From assembly GCA_947495985.1 (NCBI GenBank), contig CANMBD010000004.1, forward strand, positions 291,642 through 355,641: a stretch of DNA of 64,000 nt, given 5' to 3'. This document shows positions 1 to 8,627 of the stretch, piece after piece (the first letter of the stretch is position 1; each line of letters opens with the position of its first letter). Position numbers and translations under genes: made by a program. Origin of the DNA: an uncultured Sphingomonadaceae bacterium. GTDB taxonomy: Bacteria; Pseudomonadota; Alphaproteobacteria; Sphingomonadales; Sphingomonadaceae. Below the pieces are notes generated by a model. The model did no database searches. It was not told the origin of the DNA and worked only from the letters and a program-made list of their open reading frames with translations.

Positions 1-48
1 CATCGTTGCAGCCAGCCTATACGCAGTCATCAACGCCGGTTAGCGGTT

Positions 49-1842
49 TCAATAACCTAGTGCCTGCCCGTCTTTGCGCATTTCGGTAGCACCATGATAA
101 ACACCCGTTTCCGGATCGCGGACTATCGCCTGATAGCCGCCGAACATCACGCCATTATCAACCCGCTTGACCTTGTGACCCATCGCCTGGAGACGCTCGA
201 CCGCCCTATCTGAAATGCCCGGTTCCACATTCAGTGTGCCGAGCAGGTCCGCTCCCGTACCGGCCAGGTCGTTGGTCGGTTGCCGACCGCCATCATGGTT
301 GAGCCGCGCGGCATCACCCGCTTCCTGCAGATTCATGCCATAATCGACCATGTTGATCATCACTTGCACATGACCCTGTGGCTGCATACCGCCGCCCATC
401 AGGCCGAAGGACATATAAGGTTTGCCGTCCTTTTTTATGAACGCGGGGATGATTGTCTGGAACGGGCGCTTACCCGGCGCATAGACATTGGGATGAGCGG
501 GATCGAGCGAGTAAAGCTCTCCGCGATCCTGAAACATGAAGCCGAGCCCATCGGCAACCAGACCGCTGCCCATGCCGCGATAATTGGACTGGATCAGCGA
601 CACCATCATGCCGTCCTTGTCGGCAACGGTCAGATAGGTTGTATCCCCTTCGCCTTCCAGCTTGGGCTCGCCCGGACCAAATTCCGGCGACGACTTGGCT
701 GGATCGATCAGCGCGAACCGCTCCTTGCCGTAAGCATCACTGAGCAGCCAATCTAGAGGGGCCGGCGACATGTCCGGATCCGCATAGAAACGCGCAACAT
801 CTTCAAAGGCCAGTCGTTTGGCTTCGGTGATATAATGCAGCACTTCGGCGCTGCCGCGCGGATATTGCGCGAGGTCGATATTCTTAAGGACATTGGCCAT
901 TTGCAGCGCCGCAAAGCCTTGGCTGTTGGGTGGAAGTTCACATAATTCATAGCCCTTGCGATAGGTCACGCAGCCCGGCTCCACCCATTTGCTGCTATGG
1001 GCGGCAAAATCCTCATAGCGCAAATTGCCACCGATGCGTTTGAAATAGCTATCCATTGTCCGGGCGATTTCACCTTTGTAAAACACATCGCGGCCGCCTT
1101 CGGCAATTTTCGTCAATGTGCTGGCCAGGTCCGGATTTTTGAAAATCTTTCCTTCCTTGGGCGGGCCATCCGCAAAATAGGTCGCGCGGGCATTGTCAAA
1201 CTCTCCGATCATATCGAGACGTTCTTCAAAGCGTTTCAGATTGCGGCTGAAATAATAGCCGATGACTGGTGAAACGGGGTGACCGTCATTTGCATAGTCA
1301 ATCGTCGGCGCGAGTATATCGGCCATACTCAGCTTGCCAAACCGCTGATGCATTTCAAACCAGCCGTCGATTGTGCCGGGTACCGTCACCGGTAAGGGGC
1401 CAAAGGGCGGGATGCTCTTTCGTCCATCAAGCTGCGCGATAAATTCATCATAGGATGTACCCATCGGGCTCTTGCCCGAAGCGTTGAGGCCATAGAGCTT
1501 TTGCGTTTTGGGATCCCAGATGATGGCAAAAAGATCGCCGCCAATACCGTTACCAGTGGGTTCCATCAGGCCAAGCGCCGCATTGGCGGCAATGGCGGCA
1601 TCGACGGCGGTGCCGCCTTTCTTGAGGATATCAATCGCTACCTGGCTAGCCAAGGGATGGGCTGTCGCGGCCATGCCATTGGCCGCATAAACGGGACTGC
1701 GGGCCCACGCTTCGCCAACTGGCCGTCCACCGCCGCCAATTTCCAATACCGGTTTTGCGGCAGTTTCTTTTCCTTCTTGCGCAGAGGCAGGAGCGATGCA
1801 GAGCATCGAAACGAGCAAGGCTGGGAAGATGATTTTATTCAT
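49..1842 (-). CDS. ggt: Gamma-glutamyltransferase, secreted
   Basis: Ntn-hydrolase that removes or transfers the gamma-glutamyl group of glutathione and related compounds, normally in the periplasm. The 597-aa product opens with a signal peptide ending near residue 21 (APASA|Q). The conserved N-terminal GGT block (GNGIGGDLFA, about 97-106) is present. The autocleavage nucleophile is most likely Thr401 in GDTTYLTV, followed by the small-subunit region. The loop after the nucleophile (SNYRGMGSGLV) differs from the NTTFG type of E. coli GGT and resembles the more distant GGT-like branch, so substrate preference is open. Length fits the family. It stands alone and is transcribed away from the helicase. 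Confidence 0.9.
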   Translation of the reverse strand: MNKIIFPALLVSMLCIAPASAQEGKETAAKPVLEIGGGGRPVGEAWARSPVYAANGMAATAHPLASQVAIDILKKGGTAVDAAIAANAALGLMEPTGNGIGGDLFAIIWDPKTQKLYGLNASGKSPMGTSYDEFIAQLDGRKSIPPFGPLPVTVPGTIDGWFEMHQRFGKLSMADILAPTIDYANDGHPVSPVIGYYFSRNLKRFEERLDMIGEFDNARATYFADGPPKEGKIFKNPDLASTLTKIAEGGRDVFYKGEIARTMDSYFKRIGGNLRYEDFAAHSSKWVEPGCVTYRKGYELCELPPNSQGFAALQMANVLKNIDLAQYPRGSAEVLHYITEAKRLAFEDVARFYADPDMSPAPLDWLLSDAYGKERFALIDPAKSSPEFGPGEPKLEGEGDTTYLTVADKDGMMVSLIQSNYRGMGSGLVADGLGFMFQDRGELYSLDPAHPNVYAPGKRPFQTIIPAFIKKDGKPYMSFGLMGGGMQPQGHVQVMINMVDYGMNLQEAGDAARLNHDGGRQPTNDLAGTGADLLGTLNVEPGISDRAVERLQAMGHKVKRVDNGVMFGGYQAIVRDPETGVYHGATEMRKDGQALGY

Positions 1843-1984
1843 AAGAAAGTCCCTTGGGCTGGTGCGTTGCGTCCCTTGCAGGGCGACGGATGAGACAGCA
1901 CTCTACCCACTCTGCGTGATGCATCAACAGGTTTCGGTCGTTCCGTGGCAAGTTATGATCAAGGCGGCGCAACAATCACAAAGC

Positions 1985-2012
1985 TTGACTTCGGCACGAT
2001 AGTCCCTATGTT
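1985..2012 (+). promoter_or_regulatory. Candidate sigma-70 promoter for the DEAD-box helicase
   Basis: TTGACT at 1985-1990 and TATGTT at 2007-2012 are separated by 16 nt. This is the best promoter-like match in the 364-nt gap between ggt and the helicase, and it implies a 5' leader of roughly 185 nt. Judged by eye only. Confidence 0.35.
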
Positions 2013-2152
2013 GCATTGCAGCAAAGGCAGATATCTGTCTGGCGAGAGTTCTGCGTGAGAGATAGAGAGCTATCTCGAACCTATCGCCTTCATTGCTTCT
2101 CATTTTCCGGCAGCCTGATCACGCGGGTCGTCTTAACCGACGGCGAACGCGC

Positions 2153-2171
2153 GCACGAGTTTTGCTCGTGC
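2153..2171 (+). promoter_or_regulatory. Leader hairpin ahead of the helicase gene
   Basis: GCACGAG (2153-2159) and CTCGTGC (2165-2171) form a perfect 7-bp stem with loop TTTTG, ending 35 nt before the proposed start codon. No T run follows directly, so it looks like a leader structure rather than a finished terminator. The rest of 1843-2206 shows no gene I can support. Confidence 0.4.
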
Positions 2172-2206
2172 TGCGCCCACTGGCTGCTTATTTTAAGGTA
2201 TTATTT

Positions 2207-3550
2207 TTGACATTATTTTCTGATTTCGCTCTGGCGAAACCTATTCAAACGCGTGTAGCCGAAGGCGGCTACACCAAACCGTCCCCCATTCAGCAGCAGG
2301 CTATTCCGCCAGCGCTGGAAGGCAAGGATATCCTTGGCATCGCGCAAACTGGCACCGGCAAGACCGCTGCTTTCTCGCTGCCTTCTATCCATCACCTGTT
2401 GAACAACAAGCGCAAGCCTGGCCGCAACGAATGCCGGATGCTGGTGCTCGCACCGACGCGGGAACTGGCGCGGCAGATTGCCGATAGCATGACCGGCTAT
2501 TCCAAAGGCCTTGGCATGTATGTGACGTCTGCTTTTGGTGGCGTTCCGATCAACCGGCAAAAACGCATTTTGCAGCGCGGTGTGGATGTGCTCGTCGCAA
2601 CCCCCGGCCGTTTGCTCGATCTCGTCGATCAGCGCAGTCTTGACCTCAGCAAGGTCGAGATCCTGGTGCTCGACGAGGCGGATCAAATGCTGGACCTCGG
2701 CTTTATCGTGCCGCTGAAAAAGATTGTGCCGATGCTGCCGAAAAAGCGGCAGAGCCTGTTCTTCTCGGCAACCATGCCCAAGACGATTTCCGAGCTGGCC
2801 GACCGGTTCCTGACCAATCCGGTTCAGGTATCGGTGGCACCGCAATCGACGACTGCCGAGCGGGTTGATCAGCGGGTTACCTATATCAACCAGGAAGACA
2901 AGCAGCGTCTGTTGAAGGATTTTGTGAACCAGGAAAACCCGGATCACATGCTGGTCTTTACTCAGACCAAACACGGTGCCGACAAGGTTGTGAAAAATCT
3001 GAACGCGGTCGGCATCCATAGCGCTGCGATCCACGGCAACAAAAGCCAGCCACAGCGCGAACGTGCCTTGGGCGATTTCCGCAAAGGCAAGATCAACATT
3101 CTGGTCGCTACCGACATTGCCGCGCGCGGTATTGATGTCGATGGCGTCAGCCATGTGATCAACTTTGATATGCCCAACGTGCCGGAGCAATATGTCCACC
3201 GCATCGGACGTACCGCGCGGGCAGGCGCTTCGGGTATTTCTTACTCGATGGTTGCTCCGGATGAGCGCCAGTTCCTGCGTGACGTAGTGAAGTTAACCGG
3301 CGTGAAGCCTGATGTTGTCGCTCTGCCGGAAGGCTATGACGAACCTTCTCGCGAAGAAGTGGCACCGCGCATCTATGGTCAAAAACCAAAGCGTTATAAT
3401 GCCAAGCCGACACGCGGCGGTCCGCCGAAGAACAAACATAGTTCGCGTAAGGGACGTCCCGGTGACGGCCCGAAAAAGGGCGGCCCCAAGCATTGGAATA
3501 ACGGCGCGAAATCATTCAAGCGCCGGCAGGCCCGCAAAGCTGACGCCTAG
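2207..3550 (+). CDS. DEAD-box ATP-dependent RNA helicase (RhlE-like)
   Basis: RNA unwinding and ribosome or mRNA remodelling. The helicase motifs appear in order: Q motif (GYTKPSPIQQQAIP), AQTGTGKT, APTRELARQ, ATPGRLLD, DEAD, SAT, ATDIAARGID and HRIGRTARAG. A basic tail rich in Lys, Gly and Pro follows, typical of RhlE proteins that grip RNA. I place the start at TTG 2207 (447 aa). It gives the usual N-terminus LTLFSDFALAKPI, with AAGG 8 nt upstream. The reading frame is open further upstream to an ATG at 2093, but those residues do not look like a family N-terminus. The stop overlaps the convergent CoA-transferase stop by 4 nt (CTAG). Confidence 0.92.
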   Translation: MTLFSDFALAKPIQTRVAEGGYTKPSPIQQQAIPPALEGKDILGIAQTGTGKTAAFSLPSIHHLLNNKRKPGRNECRMLVLAPTRELARQIADSMTGYSKGLGMYVTSAFGGVPINRQKRILQRGVDVLVATPGRLLDLVDQRSLDLSKVEILVLDEADQMLDLGFIVPLKKIVPMLPKKRQSLFFSATMPKTISELADRFLTNPVQVSVAPQSTTAERVDQRVTYINQEDKQRLLKDFVNQENPDHMLVFTQTKHGADKVVKNLNAVGIHSAAIHGNKSQPQRERALGDFRKGKINILVATDIAARGIDVDGVSHVINFDMPNVPEQYVHRIGRTARAGASGISYSMVAPDERQFLRDVVKLTGVKPDVVALPEGYDEPSREEVAPRIYGQKPKRYNAKPTRGGPPKNKHSSRKGRPGDGPKKGGPKHWNNGAKSFKRRQARKADA

Positions 3551-4716
3551 TCGCTACGTAATGCTTTGGAATCTGACAGATAGGATATTTCCTCATCTGT
3601 CAGGCCTAGCCAAGCTTTGAGCGCGGCGATATTATGTTCGCCGCGTTTGGCTGTTTTGGCGCTGCTGTCGATGCCGCTTTTCGATTTTGAAAAACGATAG
3701 GGCGACTGGACTGTCCGGCGAGCATTGCCGGCATCGTCAGTGACATCGACAATGGTTCCGAGGTGCTCGATGCTCGGCTGATCATAGACATCCGGGCCAA
3801 AGGGATGCACTTCGCCCCAGGCCAGATTGAGCCGGTCGAGCGTTGCGGTCAGCGCATCGAAGCTGTCATGGGACTGGATATGCTGTTCCATGGCCTCGCG
3901 GCGCAGTCTCACCTTGATCGGGATATCCGCACCTTCCGGTGTTGGATCTTCAAGACCGTCTTTGGTCGAGAACATCAGCCAGAGCCATTTCATGTCGCCG
4001 ACTATCAAGATCTGGCGATCCCCTGGCGCCTCCCAGACCAAAGTTTCCGGTGGTTTGGGCCAGATATCATCAAGTGCGAAATGAGCGTAATCATCGGCTG
4101 AATGCAGGACATTGAGCATCGCCAGATCAATATGCTGCCCTTCGCCCGTCTGATCGAGTGTGCGCAAAGCAGACAGGATTGCGATAATCCCGTGCAAGGA
4201 GCTATAGCTGTCCGCCATGGCAAACTGGATATCGGTGGGATGCCCGCCGCTCATCTGCGCCTGCCGGGCAATCAAGCCAGTTTCTGCATGGAGAACAGGC
4301 GCATAGGCCGCCTTTTCCCGTTCTGGTCCGTTCTGGCCATAGCCGGAGATGGACAGCATCACGAGCCGCGGATTGACCTTGGACAGATCGTCCCAGCCAA
4401 CCCCAAATTTGTCCATGATGCCCGGACGGAAATTCTCCACGACGATATCGGCCTCTGCCGCCAATTTCCGCACCAATTCCGGCGCGCCTTCGGCTTTGAG
4501 GTCGAGGCAGATATTCTGTTTGCCGATATTGAGCTGTAAGTAATTGCCGCTGACCCCGCTATCGCGCTTGGCCAGTTTGCGGGTGACGTCGCCTTCCGGC
4601 GGTTCGACCTTCAATACCTCTGCACCCAGATCGGACAGCATCCGGGTGGCATAGGGGCCCGCGACCACGCGTGAAAAATCCAGGACCTTGAGCCCTGCTA
4701 AAGGGAAATCTGCCAT
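3547..4716 (-). CDS. CaiB/BaiF family CoA-transferase (family III)
   Basis: Transfers CoA between carboxylic acids through an acyl-enzyme intermediate. The 389-aa protein has the family N-terminus (GLKVLDFSRVVAGPYATRML), the block VVENFRPG and the catalytic Asp at residue 169 (MADS), the same number as in formyl-CoA transferase. The full length is present. It is 12 nt downstream of the aldehyde dehydrogenase on the same strand, and a CitE-type lyase precedes both, which suggests an acyl-CoA catabolic operon. The substrate cannot be told from the sequence. Confidence 0.9.
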   Translation of the reverse strand: MADFPLAGLKVLDFSRVVAGPYATRMLSDLGAEVLKVEPPEGDVTRKLAKRDSGVSGNYLQLNIGKQNICLDLKAEGAPELVRKLAAEADIVVENFRPGIMDKFGVGWDDLSKVNPRLVMLSISGYGQNGPEREKAAYAPVLHAETGLIARQAQMSGGHPTDIQFAMADSYSSLHGIIAILSALRTLDQTGEGQHIDLAMLNVLHSADDYAHFALDDIWPKPPETLVWEAPGDRQILIVGDMKWLWLMFSTKDGLEDPTPEGADIPIKVRLRREAMEQHIQSHDSFDALTATLDRLNLAWGEVHPFGPDVYDQPSIEHLGTIVDVTDDAGNARRTVQSPYRFSKSKSGIDSSAKTAKRGEHNIAALKAWLGLTDEEISYLSDSKALRSD

Positions 4717-4728
4717 AACCGCCTGACT

Positions 4729-6183
4729 TTAGAGTTTCATCTGCTGCTTCATGGTCTTTTCGGTTGCTGAACCATAAGGCGGCAGGAAACCAGCAATTTT
4801 GGCAATGTTGACTTTTGGCTGGCGGTAAACGGCCTTGGCGTGACTGAATTCCTTGAAGCCGTCGGGGCCGGTATAGGCACCCATGCCGGAAGGACCGACA
4901 CCGCCGAAGGGCAAGTCATGTTGGGCAATGTGGAAAATCACATCATTCACGGTGACACCGCCCGAAATCGTGCGGTCTAGAACCTTGCGCTTGTCCGATT
5001 CCGTTTCACCGAAATAATAGAGGCCAAGTGGACGATCATGATCGTTCACATATTCAACCACCTCATCAAGGTTGCGATAGGTTTTGACGGGTAGGACAGG
5101 GCCAAAAATCTCTTCCTGCATGACGCGCATGTCCTCGTTGACATCTTGCAGCACCGTGAGGGGCATCTTGTTGCTGTTTGTGTTTGCGAAATCCTCGTCA
5201 CCCGGATTGACCACTGTCTGTTTCGCACCCTTGGCAACCGCATCGTCAATCAGGCCTTGAAGGCGTTCTTTATGCCGCCCGTTGATCACCGACGTATAGT
5301 CATCATTCGCGATCATTGTCGGATATTGTTCGGCGACATTGCGGGCGATGCCATCGACAACCGCTTGTTCTTTGTCCTGCGGTACCATCAGATAATCAGG
5401 CGCCAGACAGATTTGCCCGGCATTCATCATCTTGCCCATGGCAATCCGCTGGGTGGTTTTCTGAACATCCGCATCTGGGCCGACAATGGTTGGCGACTTG
5501 CCACCGAGTTCCAGTGTAACCGGCGTCAGATTCTGTGCCGCCGCTGCCATCACATGCTTGGCAATGCCGCCTCCGCCGGTGAAGATCAGGTGATCCCAGG
5601 GAATTTCCGAAAATGCCTTGCCGGTTTCCGGACCACCGGTGATGACGACCATCTCTTCGGGCGCGAAATATTCGGAGACGAGCTTTTTCACCAGCTCGCC
5701 GGTTTCCGGACAGAATTCGGAAAATTTGATGATCACCCTGTTGCCGGCGCCGAAAGCACCGATAGCCGGGTCAAAAGCAAGATTGATCGGGAAGTTCCAT
5801 GGCGAGATCACGCCGACCACGCCTTTCGGCTGATATTCCACCGCCCCGCTGGCACCAAGCAAACCAAGCGGGAAATCCATCTTACGCTTCTCGGGCCGCA
5901 TCCATTTGCGCAGGTTTTTCTTGTGATCCTTGGCATGGCCGACCACTGACATCAGGTCGGTCATCACAGTTTGAACCGAGCTGCGATGGCCAAAGTCATT
6001 GGATACTGCTTCACACAGCGCATCTTTATGATCAATGATCATCTGGGCAGTGCGGTTGATCCGGTCCATGCGGGTTTCATAGCTGACCGGCAGTTCGGCA
6101 TGAAAAGCATCGCGCTGTGCCTGAAATGCCGCCATGATTTCCTCTTTGCTGACTTCGCCAGCTGCTGCTTCCAATGCTTCCAC
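4729..6183 (-). CDS. Coniferyl-aldehyde-dehydrogenase-type NAD(P)+ aldehyde dehydrogenase
   Basis: Oxidises aromatic or long-chain aldehydes to acids. The 484-aa protein has the ALDH fold: cofactor region VGVISPWNFPINLA (about 123-136), catalytic Glu in TLELGGKSP and catalytic Cys in GQICLAPDY. The C-terminal stretch FGGVGPSGMGAYTG is typical of the short ALDH3-like branch to which CalB enzymes belong. The assignment to coniferyl aldehyde is by family resemblance; fatty-aldehyde activity is the main alternative. It is followed at once by the CoA-transferase gene. Confidence 0.85.
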   Translation of the reverse strand: MEALEAAAGEVSKEEIMAAFQAQRDAFHAELPVSYETRMDRINRTAQMIIDHKDALCEAVSNDFGHRSSVQTVMTDLMSVVGHAKDHKKNLRKWMRPEKRKMDFPLGLLGASGAVEYQPKGVVGVISPWNFPINLAFDPAIGAFGAGNRVIIKFSEFCPETGELVKKLVSEYFAPEEMVVITGGPETGKAFSEIPWDHLIFTGGGGIAKHVMAAAAQNLTPVTLELGGKSPTIVGPDADVQKTTQRIAMGKMMNAGQICLAPDYLMVPQDKEQAVVDGIARNVAEQYPTMIANDDYTSVINGRHKERLQGLIDDAVAKGAKQTVVNPGDEDFANTNSNKMPLTVLQDVNEDMRVMQEEIFGPVLPVKTYRNLDEVVEYVNDHDRPLGLYYFGETESDKRKVLDRTISGGVTVNDVIFHIAQHDLPFGGVGPSGMGAYTGPDGFKEFSHAKAVYRQPKVNIAKIAGFLPPYGSATEKTMKQQMKL

Positions 6184-6294
6184 GTCTCTTCTCCTGCAAA
6201 GCGCCAGTTTGCGCGCATCATTTTTGGTTTCAATTAACCACTTAAACCATATTTTTGCGGTTTGTCGAGATCGAACGCCTTATTGGATGCCGGA

Positions 6295-7170
6295 TTAAGT
6301 AGCGGCGGCAATTGCTTTAGCCATCGCCATGGTCTGCTCCGCTTGCTGCAAATGCAGCCGCTCGGTCATCTTACCGTCGACAGTTATGACACCTTTACCA
6401 GCATTTTCCGGGTCTTTGAACGCCGCGATAATCGCTTGCGCTTCGGCAATTTTGTTATCGTCGGGCGCGAATTCGCGATTGGCAATGTCGACCTGGGTGG
6501 GGTGGATCAGCGTCTTGCCGTCAAACCCATATGCTTTCGCCTGGCGGCATTCCTGTTCAAACCCGGCCGGATCTTTGAAATCATTATACACACTGTCGAG
6601 AATGTTCAGTCCATAGGCCCGGCCCGCCATGATGGTTTGGGCCATGGCGGGCGTAAACAAAACCCGATCCTGTTCGGCGCGCATTTCCTTGGCGAGATCG
6701 TTAAAGCCCATGACGAAAGTCGTCAGGCGGGTCGAGGCGGCCGCTTCCGCAATTCCGGCTATGTTGAGCACGGCAACCGGCATTTCAATCATGGCCCACA
6801 GGCTCAATTTTTCAGCAGCCTTTTCGCGGTCCATGATACCAGATATCTCTGCAATATCGTTGGCGCAGCGCACTTTGGGTACCAGTATGGCGTTCGCTTT
6901 GCTGGCACAGATGCTTTTTATGTCCTGCGCAAACCACGGGGTGTCGGCTGCATTTACACGCACCACCATTTCCCGCTTGCCGTATCCGCCTTCGGCAAGA
7001 GCGTCGCATGCGGCCTTGCGGGCGTCATCCTTGGCATCAGGCGCTACCGCGTCCTCCAGATCAAGGATGATCGTATCGGCTGGCAGTTTCTTCGCTTTTT
7101 CCAGAGCCCGCGCATTGGATGCTGGCATATAAAGACAGGAACGGCGTGGACGGAAATTGGTATCAGTCAT
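6295..7170 (-). CDS. HpcH/HpaI aldolase / CitE-like CoA ester lyase
   Basis: Cleaves or hydrolyses beta-hydroxyacyl-CoA esters of the malyl-CoA or citramalyl-CoA type. The 291-aa protein carries the family features: RRSCLYMPASNARALEKA at the N-terminus, DLEDAVAPDAK (metal and substrate site), a VRVNAADT block, and GKTLIHPTQV near residue 230. It lies upstream of the aldehyde dehydrogenase on the same strand, with a 111-nt gap, and may form a unit with that gene and the CoA transferase. Malyl-CoA lyase/thioesterase and citramalyl-CoA lyase are equally possible. Confidence 0.85.
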   Translation of the reverse strand: MTDTNFRPRRSCLYMPASNARALEKAKKLPADTIILDLEDAVAPDAKDDARKAACDALAEGGYGKREMVVRVNAADTPWFAQDIKSICASKANAILVPKVRCANDIAEISGIMDREKAAEKLSLWAMIEMPVAVLNIAGIAEAAASTRLTTFVMGFNDLAKEMRAEQDRVLFTPAMAQTIMAGRAYGLNILDSVYNDFKDPAGFEQECRQAKAYGFDGKTLIHPTQVDIANREFAPDDNKIAEAQAIIAAFKDPENAGKGVITVDGKMTERLHLQQAEQTMAMAKAIAAAT

Positions 7171-7241
7171 GCCCCGCCTATATCGGAACCGAGCCGATCA
7201 GGACAATGAAAACCATATACCCTATCAAAAGGGCAGCAGCA

Positions 7242-7583
7242 CTATTTCGGGTTTTCGGCCTTCTGCTCGTTCCGTTCTTGCCCTAAGGCCAAGTGGCGGG
7301 CCAATGTCGTCAATGCTTCCGATTGTTCCCGCAGTTTGATGTGCAATTTCAGGATCAGGAAAAGGCTCATCAAAATCCAAAGATAGATGATCAGATCAGC
7401 ACCGCGGCCAATGCCTACCAGATTGGCAAAAATATTGGTCATCTCGGGGAACCAGATAAACAGATAGCCGGTCAGAACGACCAGAAACAAACCAAACCGA
7501 ACAATCGGTAAGGATTTGCCGAGACTGATAATGTAGAACAGACAGACCGATAGGCCCAGGGTAAGAATAATTTGGGCGATCAT
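7242..7583 (-). CDS. DUF2304 membrane protein
   Basis: A 113-aa protein with three hydrophobic segments (about 3-22, 29-48 and 66-84) and a polar C-terminus. It matches the DUF2304 family, whose members usually sit beside DPM1-type glycosyltransferases. The biochemical role is not established. Its ATG overlaps the stop of the upstream glycosyltransferase by 4 nt (ATGA), so the two are translationally coupled. I infer an accessory or membrane-anchoring role for that enzyme. Confidence 0.82.
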   Translation of the reverse strand: MIAQIILTLGLSVCLFYIISLGKSLPIVRFGLFLVVLTGYLFIWFPEMTNIFANLVGIGRGADLIIYLWILMSLFLILKLHIKLREQSEALTTLARHLALGQERNEQKAENPK

Positions 7584-8278
7584 GACAGGAGCCTCGCTGC
7601 AATAAGGTCACGGAAAATGACAAAAGCGTCGGTGAACGTCTGGCCTTTCTCCCGCGAATAATCGGAATAGGTAATCGTCACCGGCACTTCGACGAAGTCA
7701 AACCGGTTTTTGCGGATACCGGCCAAAATCTCTGACGCATGAGCCATGCGATTTTGGCGAAGATTAAGCTTGCCTGCCGCGTCGGCTGTAAAAACCCTGA
7801 GGCCGTTATGGCAATCAGTCAGTTTCAATCCGGTGGTGATTTGGGTGAACAGGGTCGCCGCTTTCAGCAAGAGCCCGCGTGACTGGCTCATCCCAATGGT
7901 ATTACCCAGAAAGCGGCTGCCGAGAGCAAGATCAGCACCGCTTTGAGCAAGCTGTTCAAGCATGACGGGCACGTCTTCTATATGATGCTGACCGTCTGCA
8001 TCGAAAGTCACAATATGACTGGCACCACGTGCCAAGGCAAATTCGATACCGGTCTGCAGTGCAGCACCTTGTCCCAGATTAAACGGGTGACGCAGGACCG
8101 TGGCACCGGCTCCACGAGCTGTGACCGAGGTTTCGTCTGCCGAGGCATCGTCTATCACAACAATATTTGGAAACATTGTGCCGACTTCGGCTACGACATC
8201 TGCAATCATTCCGCCCTCGTTATAGGCAGGGATGACAATCCAGACGTCTTTCTGGAGATTTATGGGATCATACAGCAT
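7580..8278 (-). CDS. Family 2 glycosyltransferase, dolichyl-phosphate-mannose-synthase type
   Basis: Predicted to load a sugar from a nucleotide donor onto a polyprenyl phosphate at the inner membrane face. The 232-aa protein starts at ATG 8278 (MLYDPIN); the open frame upstream of it is not family-like. Visible motifs are VWIVIPAYNEGG, VVIDDASADET and the metal-binding TFDADGQHH. There is no C-terminal transmembrane pair, unlike GtrB, so membrane association may need the adjacent DUF2304 protein. The start lies inside the end of the upstream transporter gene (11-nt overlap). Confidence 0.88.
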   Translation of the reverse strand: MLYDPINLQKDVWIVIPAYNEGGMIADVVAEVGTMFPNIVVIDDASADETSVTARGAGATVLRHPFNLGQGAALQTGIEFALARGASHIVTFDADGQHHIEDVPVMLEQLAQSGADLALGSRFLGNTIGMSQSRGLLLKAATLFTQITTGLKLTDCHNGLRVFTADAAGKLNLRQNRMAHASEILAGIRKNRFDFVEVPVTITYSDYSREKGQTFTDAFVIFRDLIAARLLS

Positions 8279-8627
8279 TGAGGGCCCTTTGCGTGATGAT
8301 GACACCCGCGCAGATGAAGGCAATGCCGACCATGTAAGCGGGGTTGAGTTTTTCACCGAGCAACAGCCAGGCAAATAATGGGGTGAAAACGAAGGACAGT
8401 GCGACAAAAGGATAAGCCGCACTTAAAGGCAGTTCGCGGACGATGAGTATCCAGACGACCGCCAATGCGCCGTATAGAGCAACAGCAGCAACCAACATGG
8501 GTTCTGTCGCCTGGACCCAGATCGGTTGATCCGGGCGTAAACGCTGTGAAGCGAGCTTGAACAATATCTGTCCGGCACCAACCGCAATCGGATAGGCAAT
8601 CAGGACAATCCAGAGGAGCCGGGTCAT
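8268..8627 (-). CDS. Small EamA/SMR-type transporter (ArnE-like)
   Basis: A 119-aa protein with four hydrophobic segments and the EamA-type blocks AGQILFKLAS and LPLSAAYPFVALSFVFTP. It resembles the half-size ArnE/ArnF proteins thought to flip undecaprenyl-phosphate-sugar. The start at ATG 8627 gives a clean first helix (MTRLLWIVLIAYP) and overlaps the upstream stop by one base (TAATG). Between a GT-C-like protein and a DPM1-type synthase, a flippase for the lipid-linked sugar is the most economical role. This is inference; small-molecule efflux is the alternative. Confidence 0.8.
   Translation of the reverse strand: MTRLLWIVLIAYPIAVGAGQILFKLASQRLRPDQPIWVQATEPMLVAAVALYGALAVVWILIVRELPLSAAYPFVALSFVFTPLFAWLLLGEKLNPAYMVGIAFICAGVIITQRALNAV

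Noticed and set aside
2093..2206. Upstream extension of the helicase from ATG 2093
   Set aside because: The 38 extra residues do not resemble any helicase N-terminus, while TTG 2207 has an SD and gives the family start.
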